In this document: positions 9,198-17,634 of the stretch, in pieces | Layout: each line of letters opens with the position of its first letter | How positions within the stretch are numbered: position 1 is the stretch's first letter | Assembly: GCF_036492245.1 (NCBI RefSeq) | Contig: NZ_AP025286.1 | Coordinates: forward strand, 2,046,001 to 2,110,000 | Length of the DNA: 64,000 nucleotides | DNA from: Treponema bryantii | Lineage (GTDB): Bacteria > Spirochaetota > Spirochaetia > Treponematales > Treponemataceae | Direction: 5' to 3' | The notes under the pieces: generated by a model | Told to the model about the DNA's origin: nothing | Seen by the model: the letters and a program-made list of their open reading frames with translations, nothing else | Databases searched by the model: none | Program-made: the position numbers and the translations under genes

Positions 9198-10556
9198 ATG
9201 CTTATTATCATTATAGCTATTTTTGCCGTAGTAATCATATCACTTCTTATCATAATATTAAAAAATTTTGTATCCCCAAAAAGAATCGAAGCAGTTCCTC
9301 GTCTTATTAAACAGGGTAAAACTCAAAATGCCATTAAAATTGCAAAGCAGATTCTTGCTAAAGATCCAAAGAATTATCTTGCACACTATTATCTTGGTAA
9401 AGCCTATATAAAGGAAAACAGAACAGAACTTGCTGTAATTGAATATAAGAATGTAAACGACAATGCGCTTTTTGGTGAAGGAATCAATGAACTTTCCTTC
9501 CGTTCTGAATATTCACAGCTTCTTCTTAAGTACAACCAGCAGAATGAAGCACTTAAAAACTTCCTTCTTTTAACAAAGCTGGATCCTCAGAATGCAGAAA
9601 ACTTTTATCAGGTTGGAAGAATCTACGAGGATCAGAACCGTTATGACTTAGCACTCGGCTTTATGCAGAAATGTGCAATGCTCGACAAAAAACATGCAAA
9701 AGCACATGCAGAAATAGGTCTTATGCTTTACCGTACTAAGCAGTTTAATGAAGCTAAAAAAGAAATCGATATGGCAATTAAGCTTAGTCCGGAAACTTAT
9801 TCTTCCTACTATTATCTTGGAAAAATCTTAAAAGATGCAAAAGACCTTCAGGGAGCTATTAAAGCCTTTGAAAAAGCACAGCGCGACCCGGATGTAAAGC
9901 AGAAAGCCATTATAGAACACGGTTCCTGCTTTATGATTGCCGGAAGAATAGACAATGCGCTTGTAGATTTCCAGAGAGCTATTGAGCTCGATAAGGAAGG
10001 AACACAGTCCGAAACACTTTATGCACGTTATTTCCTTGCTGCCTGTTATGAAAAAAGCCGTAAAATTGACAAAGCTATTGAGCAGTGGGAAGTTATTTAC
10101 AAAAAAAATAAAGGCTTTAGAGATGTATCTGCTAAGCTTTCAGAATACAAAGACCTTCAGGCAAACGACTATCTTAAAGATTATCTAACCTGTAGTAATG
10201 AAGAGTTCCCTATTATCTGCCGTAATGCAACAATCAAGGGTCTGAACCTTCAGGTTCTTTCCTGCGACCAGAAAAAATGGGGATGTCAGATTACAGGTGT
10301 AAACAAAAGTGATGAATCCTGGATGGCCGTACGTAAACAGGTCATTTTCATCAGATTTTACCGCGAACCAGAGCCTGTTGAAGAAGCTCAGATTCATGAA
10401 TCTCTGGACACAATGAAATCTATGAACAGTGTAAAAGCCTTTCTTTTTTCAAGCTCGGGCTTTAATACCGCAGCAAAACGTTATGCAGAAAACAGACCTA
10501 TTGAGCTTGTAGAAAAACAGAAGCTTGAAGCATTGCTTTCAAAAGCTGGTGAATAA
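9198..10556 (+). CDS. Membrane-anchored TPR protein with possible degenerate Mrr-like nuclease domain
   Basis: The protein has 452 residues. An N-terminal membrane helix (LIIIIAIFAVVIISLLIIIL) is followed by about eight TPR units to residue 310 (for example YLAHYYLGKAYIKENRTELAVIEYK). The last 120 residues are different: VIFIRFYREPEPVEEAQIHESL, then AFLFSSSGFNTAAKRYA and IELVEKQKLEALL. This order resembles the end of the Mrr/restriction-endonuclease-like fold (strand, QxK strand, 'F...A...A', 'I.LIDG..L..LL'), but the catalytic QxK is not present. It overlaps the phosphoesterase start by one base. A GGGAG ribosome site precedes the ATG. The TPR call is firm; the nuclease-like call is inference. 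Confidence 0.8.
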   Translation: MLIIIIAIFAVVIISLLIIILKNFVSPKRIEAVPRLIKQGKTQNAIKIAKQILAKDPKNYLAHYYLGKAYIKENRTELAVIEYKNVNDNALFGEGINELSFRSEYSQLLLKYNQQNEALKNFLLLTKLDPQNAENFYQVGRIYEDQNRYDLALGFMQKCAMLDKKHAKAHAEIGLMLYRTKQFNEAKKEIDMAIKLSPETYSSYYYLGKILKDAKDLQGAIKAFEKAQRDPDVKQKAIIEHGSCFMIAGRIDNALVDFQRAIELDKEGTQSETLYARYFLAACYEKSRKIDKAIEQWEVIYKKNKGFRDVSAKLSEYKDLQANDYLKDYLTCSNEEFPIICRNATIKGLNLQVLSCDQKKWGCQITGVNKSDESWMAVRKQVIFIRFYREPEPVEEAQIHESLDTMKSMNSVKAFLFSSSGFNTAAKRYAENRPIELVEKQKLEALLSKAGE

Positions 10557-11287
10557 TGAAGATTTTATGTGTTTCCGATTATGTAGACCCGCTTATCTAT
10601 AATCAGAATGTAAAGGAAGCCTTTGCCGACATAGATTTAATACTCTGTGCAGGCGACCTTCCAATGGATTATGTTGATTTTATTGTATCAGTATTTAATA
10701 AGCCTACATATTTTGTATTCGGAAACCATGATTTAAAGGAATATCACTTATATCATAGAGAAAGCCGACTTGACGGCTCTCGTTTTACCAAAAGTTATGA
10801 CCAGTCAATTCATGGACATGGTGCAACCTATTTGGGTTTCAAATGTTTTATAAACGATAACTTAGTATTTGAAGACCCTCAAACTGGTAAAAAAACACCA
10901 CTTTTAATTGCAGGAGCTTCAGGTACTGTTCGTTATAATAATGGACTCTGTCAGTTTACAGAAGCTCAGATGAAATTCAAGCTTTTAAAACTGGTACCAA
11001 AGTTGATTTATAACAAGTTAAAATATGGAAGATATCTTGATATTTTCATGACACATGCTTCTCCACGGCATATTCATGATCATGAAGATCCCTGCCATCT
11101 TGGTTTTGAATGCTATAACTGGTTTCTGGAACGTTTTAAGCCAACTTATATGGTTCACGGGCATATTCATCTTTATGATTTACGTGAAGAACGAATTGGA
11201 AAATATTATGATTCCACTGTGGTCAATGCATATGCGCATTATGTAATTGAACTGCCTATGAAAACAACAGAACAAAAGGACAACTAA
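10556..11287 (+). CDS. Calcineurin-like metallophosphoesterase
   Basis: The protein has 243 residues with most binuclear-metal motifs of the family: AGDLPMDYVDF near residue 33, FGNHD near 58, THASPRHIHDHEDP near 165-175 and VHGHIHLYD near 201. The first motif reads SDYVDP near residue 7, where active enzymes have DxH, so one metal ligand appears replaced. Start overlaps the stop of the TPR gene by one base (TAATG). The protein is probably cytosolic. The substrate cannot be read from sequence; candidates are phosphodiesters including cyclic nucleotides. It is followed after one base by a ParB-fold protein. Confidence 0.88.
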   Translation: MKILCVSDYVDPLIYNQNVKEAFADIDLILCAGDLPMDYVDFIVSVFNKPTYFVFGNHDLKEYHLYHRESRLDGSRFTKSYDQSIHGHGATYLGFKCFINDNLVFEDPQTGKKTPLLIAGASGTVRYNNGLCQFTEAQMKFKLLKLVPKLIYNKLKYGRYLDIFMTHASPRHIHDHEDPCHLGFECYNWFLERFKPTYMVHGHIHLYDLREERIGKYYDSTVVNAYAHYVIELPMKTTEQKDN

Positions 11288-11288
11288 G

Positions 11289-12227
11289 ATGGATTTTTCA
11301 AAAGCAAAATCTGAAGAAGATTTTAACAAAGCACACGCAAAAGCATTTATTAACGAAATTCAGCATCTGCTTTCTCCTGAAGAAGCTAAACTTATCTCTT
11401 TAACCGACGTAAAGCAGATGATTAAGTCTAACTCAGAAACCTATATTGGAATGAAGGTTATTCCAATTGATAAAATTGTTGGAAGCGAAGGCCGATATAA
11501 CGATTTTGATAACCGTTTCTTCCCAAAAAGCACACATCTCAAAAACCGCTGGCAGCATGTAGATGAAGCCGCATTAAAAGATATTACACTTCCACCAATT
11601 AAAGTTTACGAAATTGCCGGTGTTTATTTTGTACGCGATGGAAATCACCGTGTTTCAGTAGCAAAAATGCGTGGAACAGAGTTTATTGATGCAGAAGTAG
11701 TTTCCCTTCAAAGTGAAATCAAGCTCAAGAGAGCCGATTCCCTCAAGGAAATCAAAAAGCAGATAATAAATTACGAAAAACGTGTTTTCTACAGTGAAAC
11801 AGGTTTTGGTGATATAACTGATTACTGGTGTCTCGATTTTACAAGTGCCGGCCGTTACGATGTAATTTATAATCACATTTTAACTCATAAATACTATATG
11901 AATCTGGATAAGACTACTGAAGTATCAATGGAAGAGGCAATTAAATCCTGGTTCTATAATGTTTACTTCCCTCTTGCATCAATTATCAGGGAAAAATACA
12001 TTTTAAGAGACTTCCCGGGCCGAACTTTAGGCGATCTTTATGTCTGGACAGTTCGTTATTGGGATGATTTAAAGAAAAAATTCGGTGATGACATTCCAAT
12101 GGACGCCGCTGTAATAGATTTTAAGAAGCATTACAAAATTCCTCTGGCAAAACGCTTCTTAAATCGTGTAAAATGCATCATTTTACGTCGTGCCATTACT
12201 GAAAACCCAAAACTTAATCTGGGATAA
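11289..12227 (+). CDS. ParB-like fold protein
   Basis: The 312-residue protein has a ParB/sulfiredoxin-type N-terminal domain: VIPIDKIVGSEGRYNDFD near residue 56, LPPIKVYEIAGVYFVRDGNHRVSVAKMRG near 100-130. DGNHRVSVA corresponds to the GxHR nucleotide-binding motif of ParB-fold proteins. The C-terminal half (EEAIKSWFYNVYFPLASIIR, FPGRTLGDLYVWTVRYWDDL) looks like the region fused to ParB domains in some uncharacterised families. No helix-turn-helix is evident and there is no parA nearby, so it is not a chromosome partition protein. It is the last gene of the TPR/phosphoesterase unit and is followed by a hairpin. Confidence 0.75.
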   Translation: MDFSKAKSEEDFNKAHAKAFINEIQHLLSPEEAKLISLTDVKQMIKSNSETYIGMKVIPIDKIVGSEGRYNDFDNRFFPKSTHLKNRWQHVDEAALKDITLPPIKVYEIAGVYFVRDGNHRVSVAKMRGTEFIDAEVVSLQSEIKLKRADSLKEIKKQIINYEKRVFYSETGFGDITDYWCLDFTSAGRYDVIYNHILTHKYYMNLDKTTEVSMEEAIKSWFYNVYFPLASIIREKYILRDFPGRTLGDLYVWTVRYWDDLKKKFGDDIPMDAAVIDFKKHYKIPLAKRFLNRVKCIILRRAITENPKLNLG

Positions 12228-12245
12228 GGGAAGTTACTTAAAATG

Positions 12246-12287
12246 ACCTGTCAAGACTGATAAGCTCAAACTTATTCCTTGACGGGT
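12246..12287 (+). terminator. Strong hairpin after the ParB-fold gene
   Basis: Arms 12246-12255 and 12278-12287 pair over ten bases with one G-U, enclosing an inner stem (ATAAG/CTTAT) and a six-base loop. It starts 19 bases after the stop codon. There is no good T-run, so it may be an RNA stability or pausing element instead. Confidence 0.55.
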
Positions 12288-12318
12288 AAATATTTCAATG
12301 TTAAAATCTAAGATAATG

Positions 12319-12342
12319 CCGATAATATAGTAATACTATATT
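12319..12342 (+). promoter_or_regulatory. -10 box overlapped by a perfect 19-bp palindrome (candidate operator)
   Basis: AATATAGTA-A-TACTATATT spans 12324-12342: nine-base arms around one central base. It overlaps a CCGATAAT box (12319-12326) and ends six bases before the AGGAG of the RsbU-like gene. The position suits a repressor site or a self-dimerising RNA leader. Confidence 0.5.
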
Positions 12343-12357
12343 CGTTAGGAGAAAACT

Positions 12358-14031
12358 TTGTTTACCATTGATTCATTTATAAATGTTCCGCTCTATATTG
12401 CTGCCGGTATTTGTGCTCTGCTTATCCTTTTTCTTCTGATAATTAAACTCAGAAATAAGGCAAAAATCAGTTTAGTATTCTTAATTTCTGCAGGCATTAT
12501 GTTCCTTGGTACAATTTACAGCACATTCAAGGGATATTATTCATATATTGTATTTACAATCATTCTTTCAGAAATAATTCTCTTACCATATCTGATTATT
12601 AAAGCATTCATCAATCCAGAAAAGATTGAAGAGAAAAAAGCTGCTAAAAAAGCTGCTGAAATCAATGCTTCACGCGATAATGACATGGTTAATAGAGCTG
12701 TCATTCAGCAGATTGAAGAGAAAAACCAGCGCTATATTGAAATTAACCGCAATCTTATTGCTAAACTTTCAACATTCTTTACAAATAACAACAGTATGGA
12801 AAACTTCCTCGAGTACTGTAATGACCTTATGACAGAAAAGGTTCGCGCAGACGGTTGTATTTTCCTTATTGCTGATGATTATGATAATACACTCGCTGTA
12901 AAATCTTTCAAAGGAGCCTTCCCGCCACCTTATAAACTGCCGGAAGACCTCCCTCATAAGCCAATCCGTGTAGAAACAAACCTTCGTTTTGCACAGTTCC
13001 CTCTTCAGGACAACATTTTTGGCCAGATTTTCACAGAAGGACAGCCAGTTCTTATTACAGACTCTGTAAAAGATCCTCGTGTATATCAGAACGGACCAGA
13101 AGAATTCCTCCGTTGTGGAAGTTATATATTCGCACCAATCAAACAGGTTGATTCTGTAGTAGGACTTGTTGGTCTTGCACGTAAACCAGAGAGCGAAAAG
13201 TTCACAAAAGATGAATTTGATACAGCTGTTATGCTTGCAGAAGCAGTTTCTACAGCAATTAAACCACTTTACAGCTTCCTTGATTATGCTGAACATACAG
13301 AATTGAATAAGGGTGGCTCTATTGCTTCTAAGTATCAGAAAGATATGCTTCCTGCAAAACTTCCTGTTATTCCAGGACTTTCAATCGGCTGTTACTCTAA
13401 CCCTGCAGAAAATGTCTGCGGTGACTATTATGATATTCTTGTTTCAAGAAAAGACCGTATCTCATTCGTTATGGCAGATATCGCAGGAAAGGGCATGAAC
13501 TCACTTATCGTTATGATTATGATTCGTGCTATTCTCCGTCTTGCAGTTCATACAGCACAGTCTGCTTCAACAATTATGTCATGGGCAAACAGAGGTATTT
13601 GTCTCGAAAGTTCTAAGATTGACCACTTTGCAAGTATTGCACTTATCAACTATGATGCAACAACTAAAGAAGCAGAAATCAGTACCTGTGGTAATAACCC
13701 TGTATTCCATTATTCTGCATCTGAAGGAACAATTAAACAGATATCTGTACCAACTGAGCCAATGGGGGTAACAAAAGATACAGTTTTCACTAACCTTCCA
13801 ATCAAACTTAACTCAGGTGATATTATCGCTACATGTACCGACGGCTTACTTGAATCTCTCAATGAAAATGGTGTACAATATTCTATTGAGAATCTTAAGA
13901 AGGTAATTGTAAAAAATGCCGGTGCAGCGGCTAAGGATATTTCAAATCGTGTAAAAGATGATTTGAAGAAATATTGTGGAACTGCACAGCAGTATGATGA
14001 TCAGAGCCTTTTGGTTATTAAAATACAATAA
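12358..14031 (+). CDS. RsbU-like PP2C phosphatase with membrane helices and GAF domain
   Basis: The protein has 557 residues and starts with TTG behind an AGGAG site. Three membrane helices occupy residues 8-78, then a basic coiled linker, a GAF domain (about 135-305, with FGQIFTEGQPVLITDSVKDPRV), and a SpoIIE/RsbU-type PP2C domain (about 320-557). The catalytic motifs are intact: CGDYYDI, MADIAGKGM, CTDGLLE and DDQSLL. In partner-switching systems such enzymes dephosphorylate a STAS antagonist, and a STAS gene follows directly. The GAF and membrane parts are likely sensors; the signal is unknown. Confidence 0.93.
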   Translation: MFTIDSFINVPLYIAAGICALLILFLLIIKLRNKAKISLVFLISAGIMFLGTIYSTFKGYYSYIVFTIILSEIILLPYLIIKAFINPEKIEEKKAAKKAAEINASRDNDMVNRAVIQQIEEKNQRYIEINRNLIAKLSTFFTNNNSMENFLEYCNDLMTEKVRADGCIFLIADDYDNTLAVKSFKGAFPPPYKLPEDLPHKPIRVETNLRFAQFPLQDNIFGQIFTEGQPVLITDSVKDPRVYQNGPEEFLRCGSYIFAPIKQVDSVVGLVGLARKPESEKFTKDEFDTAVMLAEAVSTAIKPLYSFLDYAEHTELNKGGSIASKYQKDMLPAKLPVIPGLSIGCYSNPAENVCGDYYDILVSRKDRISFVMADIAGKGMNSLIVMIMIRAILRLAVHTAQSASTIMSWANRGICLESSKIDHFASIALINYDATTKEAEISTCGNNPVFHYSASEGTIKQISVPTEPMGVTKDTVFTNLPIKLNSGDIIATCTDGLLESLNENGVQYSIENLKKVIVKNAGAAAKDISNRVKDDLKKYCGTAQQYDDQSLLVIKIQ

Positions 14032-14061
14032 TTTAATGGGGAATTAAAAAGGAGATTCGTT

Positions 14062-14400
14062 ATGGAACTTAAAATACGTAAGAATGGTGATGTCTACATC
14101 ATTGACGTAACCGGTGAGATGGATCTTTACAATTCATACAAGCTTAAAGAGCTGGTTATGAAGATGCTCGAAAAGAATGTAAAGAACTTTGTCATCAATC
14201 TTGAACAGGTAGACTACATTGACTCGTCTGGAATCGGTGCGCTTATTTACATCTGTTCTACAATCAAAAAGATGAACTTGAATCTTGCTATCGCAAATAT
14301 TCACGGTTCTGTAAAGAAGGTAATTGAACTTACTAAGCTCATGGGTTACTTCCCTATTGCTAACAGTATTGAAGAAGCCCTTTTAATGGTAAAAGAATAA
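14062..14400 (+). CDS. STAS-domain anti-sigma factor antagonist
   Basis: The 112-residue protein is a single STAS domain. VDYIDSSGIGALIYI around residues 50-64 holds the serine that the partner kinase phosphorylates in RsbV/SpoIIAA proteins. An AAGGAG ribosome site precedes the ATG. It lies between an RsbU-like phosphatase and an RsbW-like ATPase, which is the classic arrangement for controlled release of a sigma factor or another target. No sigma factor gene is nearby, so the end target is unknown. Confidence 0.95.
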   Translation: MELKIRKNGDVYIIDVTGEMDLYNSYKLKELVMKMLEKNVKNFVINLEQVDYIDSSGIGALIYICSTIKKMNLNLAIANIHGSVKKVIELTKLMGYFPIANSIEEALLMVKE

Positions 14401-14464
14401 TTCATTTTATTGTTAGAAACGTTTTTTTTATTTAATTAAGTGAATAACTGCAGGAGGAACTGAG

Positions 14465-15019
14465 ATGGTTCAGGAATTAAAGGAACTCAGATCGGATGAG
14501 AATGACCCATTGTTTGATAAAACAAATATGCTGAAGAAGGAATTCCCTTCTGACTTCAGACAGATTCGTTACTTCACCTTGCTGATTGTTCAGTCAGCAC
14601 CTACAGAAATTAAGGAATTAAATCTTCTTGAGCAGCAGATTAGTGAAGTTATTAAGAATGCTGTAAAACACGGTAATCACTGTGATATCAACAAGAAGGT
14701 AACTGTTTGGTATTCATTCAGCCCAACACATGCACATATTATTGTACAGGACGAAGGAGAAGGATTTCAGGATCTCGAAAAGTGGAATGACTTCAATAAA
14801 AAGCGTCTTGAATGTCTTCATAACAATGATTTTATGGAATTGTCAAACTACGTTTCTTTCAGAACTAAAGAATCTGATAGCCAGGATGGTGGAAACGCTT
14901 TGTTTGCTGCATTGGAATATTGGAACGGCGGTTTTGTTTATAACGGAAAAAGAAATGCCGTTGCCATGCTCAAAAAATATCAGCAGAAATTCCATAATGC
15001 AAATCATGATGGTGAATAA
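14465..15019 (+). CDS. RsbW-like serine kinase/anti-sigma ATPase
   Basis: The 184-residue protein has the GHKL ATPase signature of anti-sigma kinases: the N box ISEVIKNAVKHGNH near residue 60 and the G1 box IVQDEGEGFQDLEKW near 95. The G2 region is near 139 (SQDGGNALFAALEYW). It is somewhat longer than RsbW (about 160 residues), with extra sequence between the two boxes and the end. An AGGAGG site precedes the ATG. It should phosphorylate the STAS protein encoded 64 bases upstream. A strong terminator follows, closing the three-gene operon. Confidence 0.9.
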   Translation: MVQELKELRSDENDPLFDKTNMLKKEFPSDFRQIRYFTLLIVQSAPTEIKELNLLEQQISEVIKNAVKHGNHCDINKKVTVWYSFSPTHAHIIVQDEGEGFQDLEKWNDFNKKRLECLHNNDFMELSNYVSFRTKESDSQDGGNALFAALEYWNGGFVYNGKRNAVAMLKKYQQKFHNANHDGE

Positions 15020-15043
15020 TTAGTTTTACAATAATTTAATAAT

Positions 15044-15120
15044 AAAAAAAGTGTCTGAGAAACTGAAACTAATTAATCTGAAATTCAGGTTATCGTATCC
15101 AGTTCACAGACACTTTTTTT
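15044..15120 (+). terminator. Rho-independent terminator of the partner-switch operon
   Basis: GTGTCTG (15051-15057) pairs with CAGACAC (15107-15113), extended by seven A-T pairs and an inner AACTG/CAGTT. It ends in a run of nine T. The 5' arm contains the GTG that would extend the next reading frame. Confidence 0.85.
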
Positions 15121-15137
15121 TTATCCAAATTGAAAAA

Positions 15138-17126
15138 ATGAAAAGCTTTTTATATAAAATATCATTACTGTTCTTCCTCCTTGTTCTTCTTTCCAGTTGC
15201 AAAGATACTTATTCTGAAAAAGAAAGATTCTATCTTTCTAACGGCTGGTCATATTCAGAATATGGAGAACCCCATGAATTTCATCCTTTAGCTGATAAAG
15301 ATTTACCACAGCTTGTTAAATTATTACCAGATGCAAGCGGATATATTTTTATAAAAAAAAGCTTTAATATACCTCAGCACTTCAGACATAAAGAAATTTA
15401 TTTATTTCTTGGCCGCGTAAAAATTGCTGCAAAAGTTTATCTTAACGGACATTTACTAGGACAGGCTGGATTCTTCCCTCCTCATGAATTTACTGAAGGT
15501 GAAAAATCAAGCTATTTTAAAATTCCAAAAGAATATATTAATTTTTCAGATAAGAATACAATTATGATTTGTGTATGGTGTAACGAATATGGAACCATAC
15601 AGGACATGCCTTTTATTTCTGCTTCTGATGATGTTATTCATAAAGCTGAATTTGAAAATCTGGTTAACTCAAAAATCTACATGATTTTCTCTGTTGTACT
15701 TCTTATTGTTTTTCTCATTTATTTCTTTTTATTTTTACTTCGCAGATCAGAAATTCAAAACCTTTCGTTCTCACAAATGTGTTTTTCAACAGCTTTATAT
15801 CTGGTCACATTTTATATTGGTGAATACTCTATAATCTATAAACATATTTATTCTTTCCTTCTTTTTGAACAGATATTTAATGGAACTGCTCCAATAATCA
15901 CAAGTTATTTTGTAATTAATTTTACAAGAGACTTCTTAAAGCATCGTGAAAGAACTTTCAGCAGAATCGGACGATTTATTTTGACTCTTATTGCACTGGC
16001 ATTACCATTCTGTACTTCAGATTTATCAACCTCACGACTTCTCCTGCGTTTCGGCTTTCTTATAATGGTTTTACAATTTATTTACCCTACTGTCATCTTA
16101 ATTAAAGCATTACAGAAAAAAGAAAGTCAGGCTATAAAATTCATTTTATGTTTTGTACCGATTTATCTTGTTTTAATTTATGAAGCTTTTACACGTTTAG
16201 TTCTGAAACAACCAACAAATACTCTGATTCTTTCGATTTCATGGCTTTGTGTAATATTCCTTTTCCTTGGACTTCTGATTGTAAATTTTGTCCAGCTTGC
16301 AGGAAAAGTAGAATATATGAATAAACATCTTGAGAACTTAGTTGTAGAACGAACTCAGGCTCTTGAAAAAGAAAGAAACAGAGCTGTAAAAGAAATTGAT
16401 CTTGCGGGTTTTGTGCAAAAGAACTTTTACAATGTTGATACATCTGAAATAAAAAACTGGGAAATCAAATTTGCATTTAAGGCAATGTCTGGAGTTTCCG
16501 GTGACTTATATATTCTCTTTATGTCAGAAAATCATCTTAACGGAGTTGGAATTTTTGATATATCCGGACACGGAATTGCTTCTGGTCTTGTTACAATGCT
16601 TGTGAAAAATATTATTGAGCAGGAATTTAAAAAAGGAATGAAACATCCTTTACATGAAGTAATGGCAAAAATCAATGAACGGATTATTTTAGAAAAAGGA
16701 AGCATTGAAAATTACCTTACTGGCCTTATAATCAGATTTTCAGAAAATTATTGTGAACTCGTTAATGCCGGACATCCTAAAGCTTTATTGTACAGTGCAA
16801 AAAATAAAATACTCGGACCTATTGAACAGGATGGTGTAAATCAGTTTGGTGCAATAGGAATTCCTGATTTCCCTATAAGCTTTGAATCTTTGAAATTTAA
16901 AATTCATAAGGGTGATGAAATTGTGCTTTATACGGATGGAATTACAGAATGCACTAATGCAAAGAAAGAATATTTTGGCTCAGAACGCATTATGTCTGTA
17001 TTTAAGGAAAATGTAGATAAACCTCTCGAAAATCAGGTAAATGCAATGACAGACACTCTCTTTAAGTTTAGTGGCACTGAAAAACTAAATGATGATATAA
17101 CCTATCTGATTCTTAAAAAACTCTAA
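15138..17126 (+). CDS. 7TM lipoprotein with extracellular sugar-binding-like domain and PP2C phosphatase
   Basis: From ATG 15138 the protein has 662 residues. A lipoprotein signal ends in LLSSC near residue 20. Residues 30-170 resemble a beta-sandwich like the N-terminal domain of family 2 glycosidases (YLFLGRVKIAAKVYLNGHLLGQ). Seven membrane helices follow (about 185-400), a coiled segment (YMNKHLENLVVERTQALEKER), then a RsbU-type PP2C domain with VSGDLYIL, FDISGHGIASG, YTDGITE and NDDITYL. This is the 7TMR-DISM plan. The frame extends to GTG 15051, but that codon lies inside the upstream terminator. It probably sends an outside signal to the same STAS protein. No clear ribosome site is seen. 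Confidence 0.88.
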   Translation: MKSFLYKISLLFFLLVLLSSCKDTYSEKERFYLSNGWSYSEYGEPHEFHPLADKDLPQLVKLLPDASGYIFIKKSFNIPQHFRHKEIYLFLGRVKIAAKVYLNGHLLGQAGFFPPHEFTEGEKSSYFKIPKEYINFSDKNTIMICVWCNEYGTIQDMPFISASDDVIHKAEFENLVNSKIYMIFSVVLLIVFLIYFFLFLLRRSEIQNLSFSQMCFSTALYLVTFYIGEYSIIYKHIYSFLLFEQIFNGTAPIITSYFVINFTRDFLKHRERTFSRIGRFILTLIALALPFCTSDLSTSRLLLRFGFLIMVLQFIYPTVILIKALQKKESQAIKFILCFVPIYLVLIYEAFTRLVLKQPTNTLILSISWLCVIFLFLGLLIVNFVQLAGKVEYMNKHLENLVVERTQALEKERNRAVKEIDLAGFVQKNFYNVDTSEIKNWEIKFAFKAMSGVSGDLYILFMSENHLNGVGIFDISGHGIASGLVTMLVKNIIEQEFKKGMKHPLHEVMAKINERIILEKGSIENYLTGLIIRFSENYCELVNAGHPKALLYSAKNKILGPIEQDGVNQFGAIGIPDFPISFESLKFKIHKGDEIVLYTDGITECTNAKKEYFGSERIMSVFKENVDKPLENQVNAMTDTLFKFSGTEKLNDDITYLILKKL

Positions 17127-17152
17127 TCATTTTTGATTATGCAGGTTAAATT

Positions 17153-17185
17153 AAAAAAGCTTCGTTTTTACAACGAAGCTTTTTT
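17153..17185. terminator. Bidirectional terminator between the PP2C gene and tmRNA
   Basis: The 14-base arms 17153-17166 and 17172-17185 (core AAGCTTCGTT/AACGAAGCTT) are flanked by A-run and T-run, so the hairpin can stop transcription from both sides. Confidence 0.9.
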
Positions 17186-17191
17186 CTTATC

Positions 17192-17573
17192 TGGAGGTGG
17201 GGAGAATTGAACTCCCGTCCGAAAAAGTAAACCAGGTACATCTACAAGTTTAGTTATGCGAGGTGGTTGTCGGGAGCCGGTAGCAGCATAACAAGCGTCG
17301 CCTCCGTATTCTGATTAAAAGTCCCACGCAAAGACCAGACACAATGCGCAGCAAGTTCCGATAAGGTAAAAGAACATCAGGCAACGCGGAACAGGGCCGC
17401 CTGGGTTCCTGCACGGCTACTTACGCAGCGAGTGCTTCTGCTTCGAAAGAAGCCTCATCAGCTTCTTCTTCTTTTCTTGCGAAAATTGCAGTTATTTTTT
17501 TGTCAGTTTAAGGGACCTTCAACCCTACCTGCAGTACAAGATTTCCCAATTCCGTCGAAACCGGGACACCCCC
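17192..17573 (-). ncRNA. ssrA: Transfer-messenger RNA (tmRNA)
   Basis: Read on the minus strand the 5' end GGGGGTGTCCCGG leads into TTTCGACGGAATTGGG and the 3' end closes with a T arm (GGGAGTTCAATTCTCCC) and CACCTCC, which pairs with the 5' GGGGGTG. The RNA is about 382 nucleotides with A192-side discriminator; CCA is not encoded. The tag frame is preceded by ATAACT and begins at GCA 17489-17487, ending with codons for AEALAA and TAA at 17423-17421. That makes about 22 encoded residues, long against the usual ten. It rescues stalled ribosomes and marks the products for Clp-type proteases. Confidence 0.96.
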
Positions 17574-17585
17574 TTACGATATATG

Positions 17586-17614
17586 AATATAATCATAAAA
17601 AAGAATACCGTCAA
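17586..17614 (-). promoter_or_regulatory. Sigma-70 promoter of tmRNA
   Basis: On the minus strand TTGACG (17614-17609), a 17-base spacer and TATATT (17591-17586) stand 12 bases before the mature 5' end at 17573. Both boxes are close to consensus. Confidence 0.75.
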
Positions 17615-17634
17615 GTAAATATTTGCTGTCTCAT

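Noticed and set aside
12769-13296. 175-codon frame antisense to the RsbU-like gene
   Set aside because: Cys/Phe-rich shadow of the conserved GAF-coding strand.
15051-15137. N-terminal extension of the 7TM phosphatase from GTG 15051
   Set aside because: The extra codons lie inside a Rho-independent terminator, and the lipoprotein signal begins at ATG 15138.
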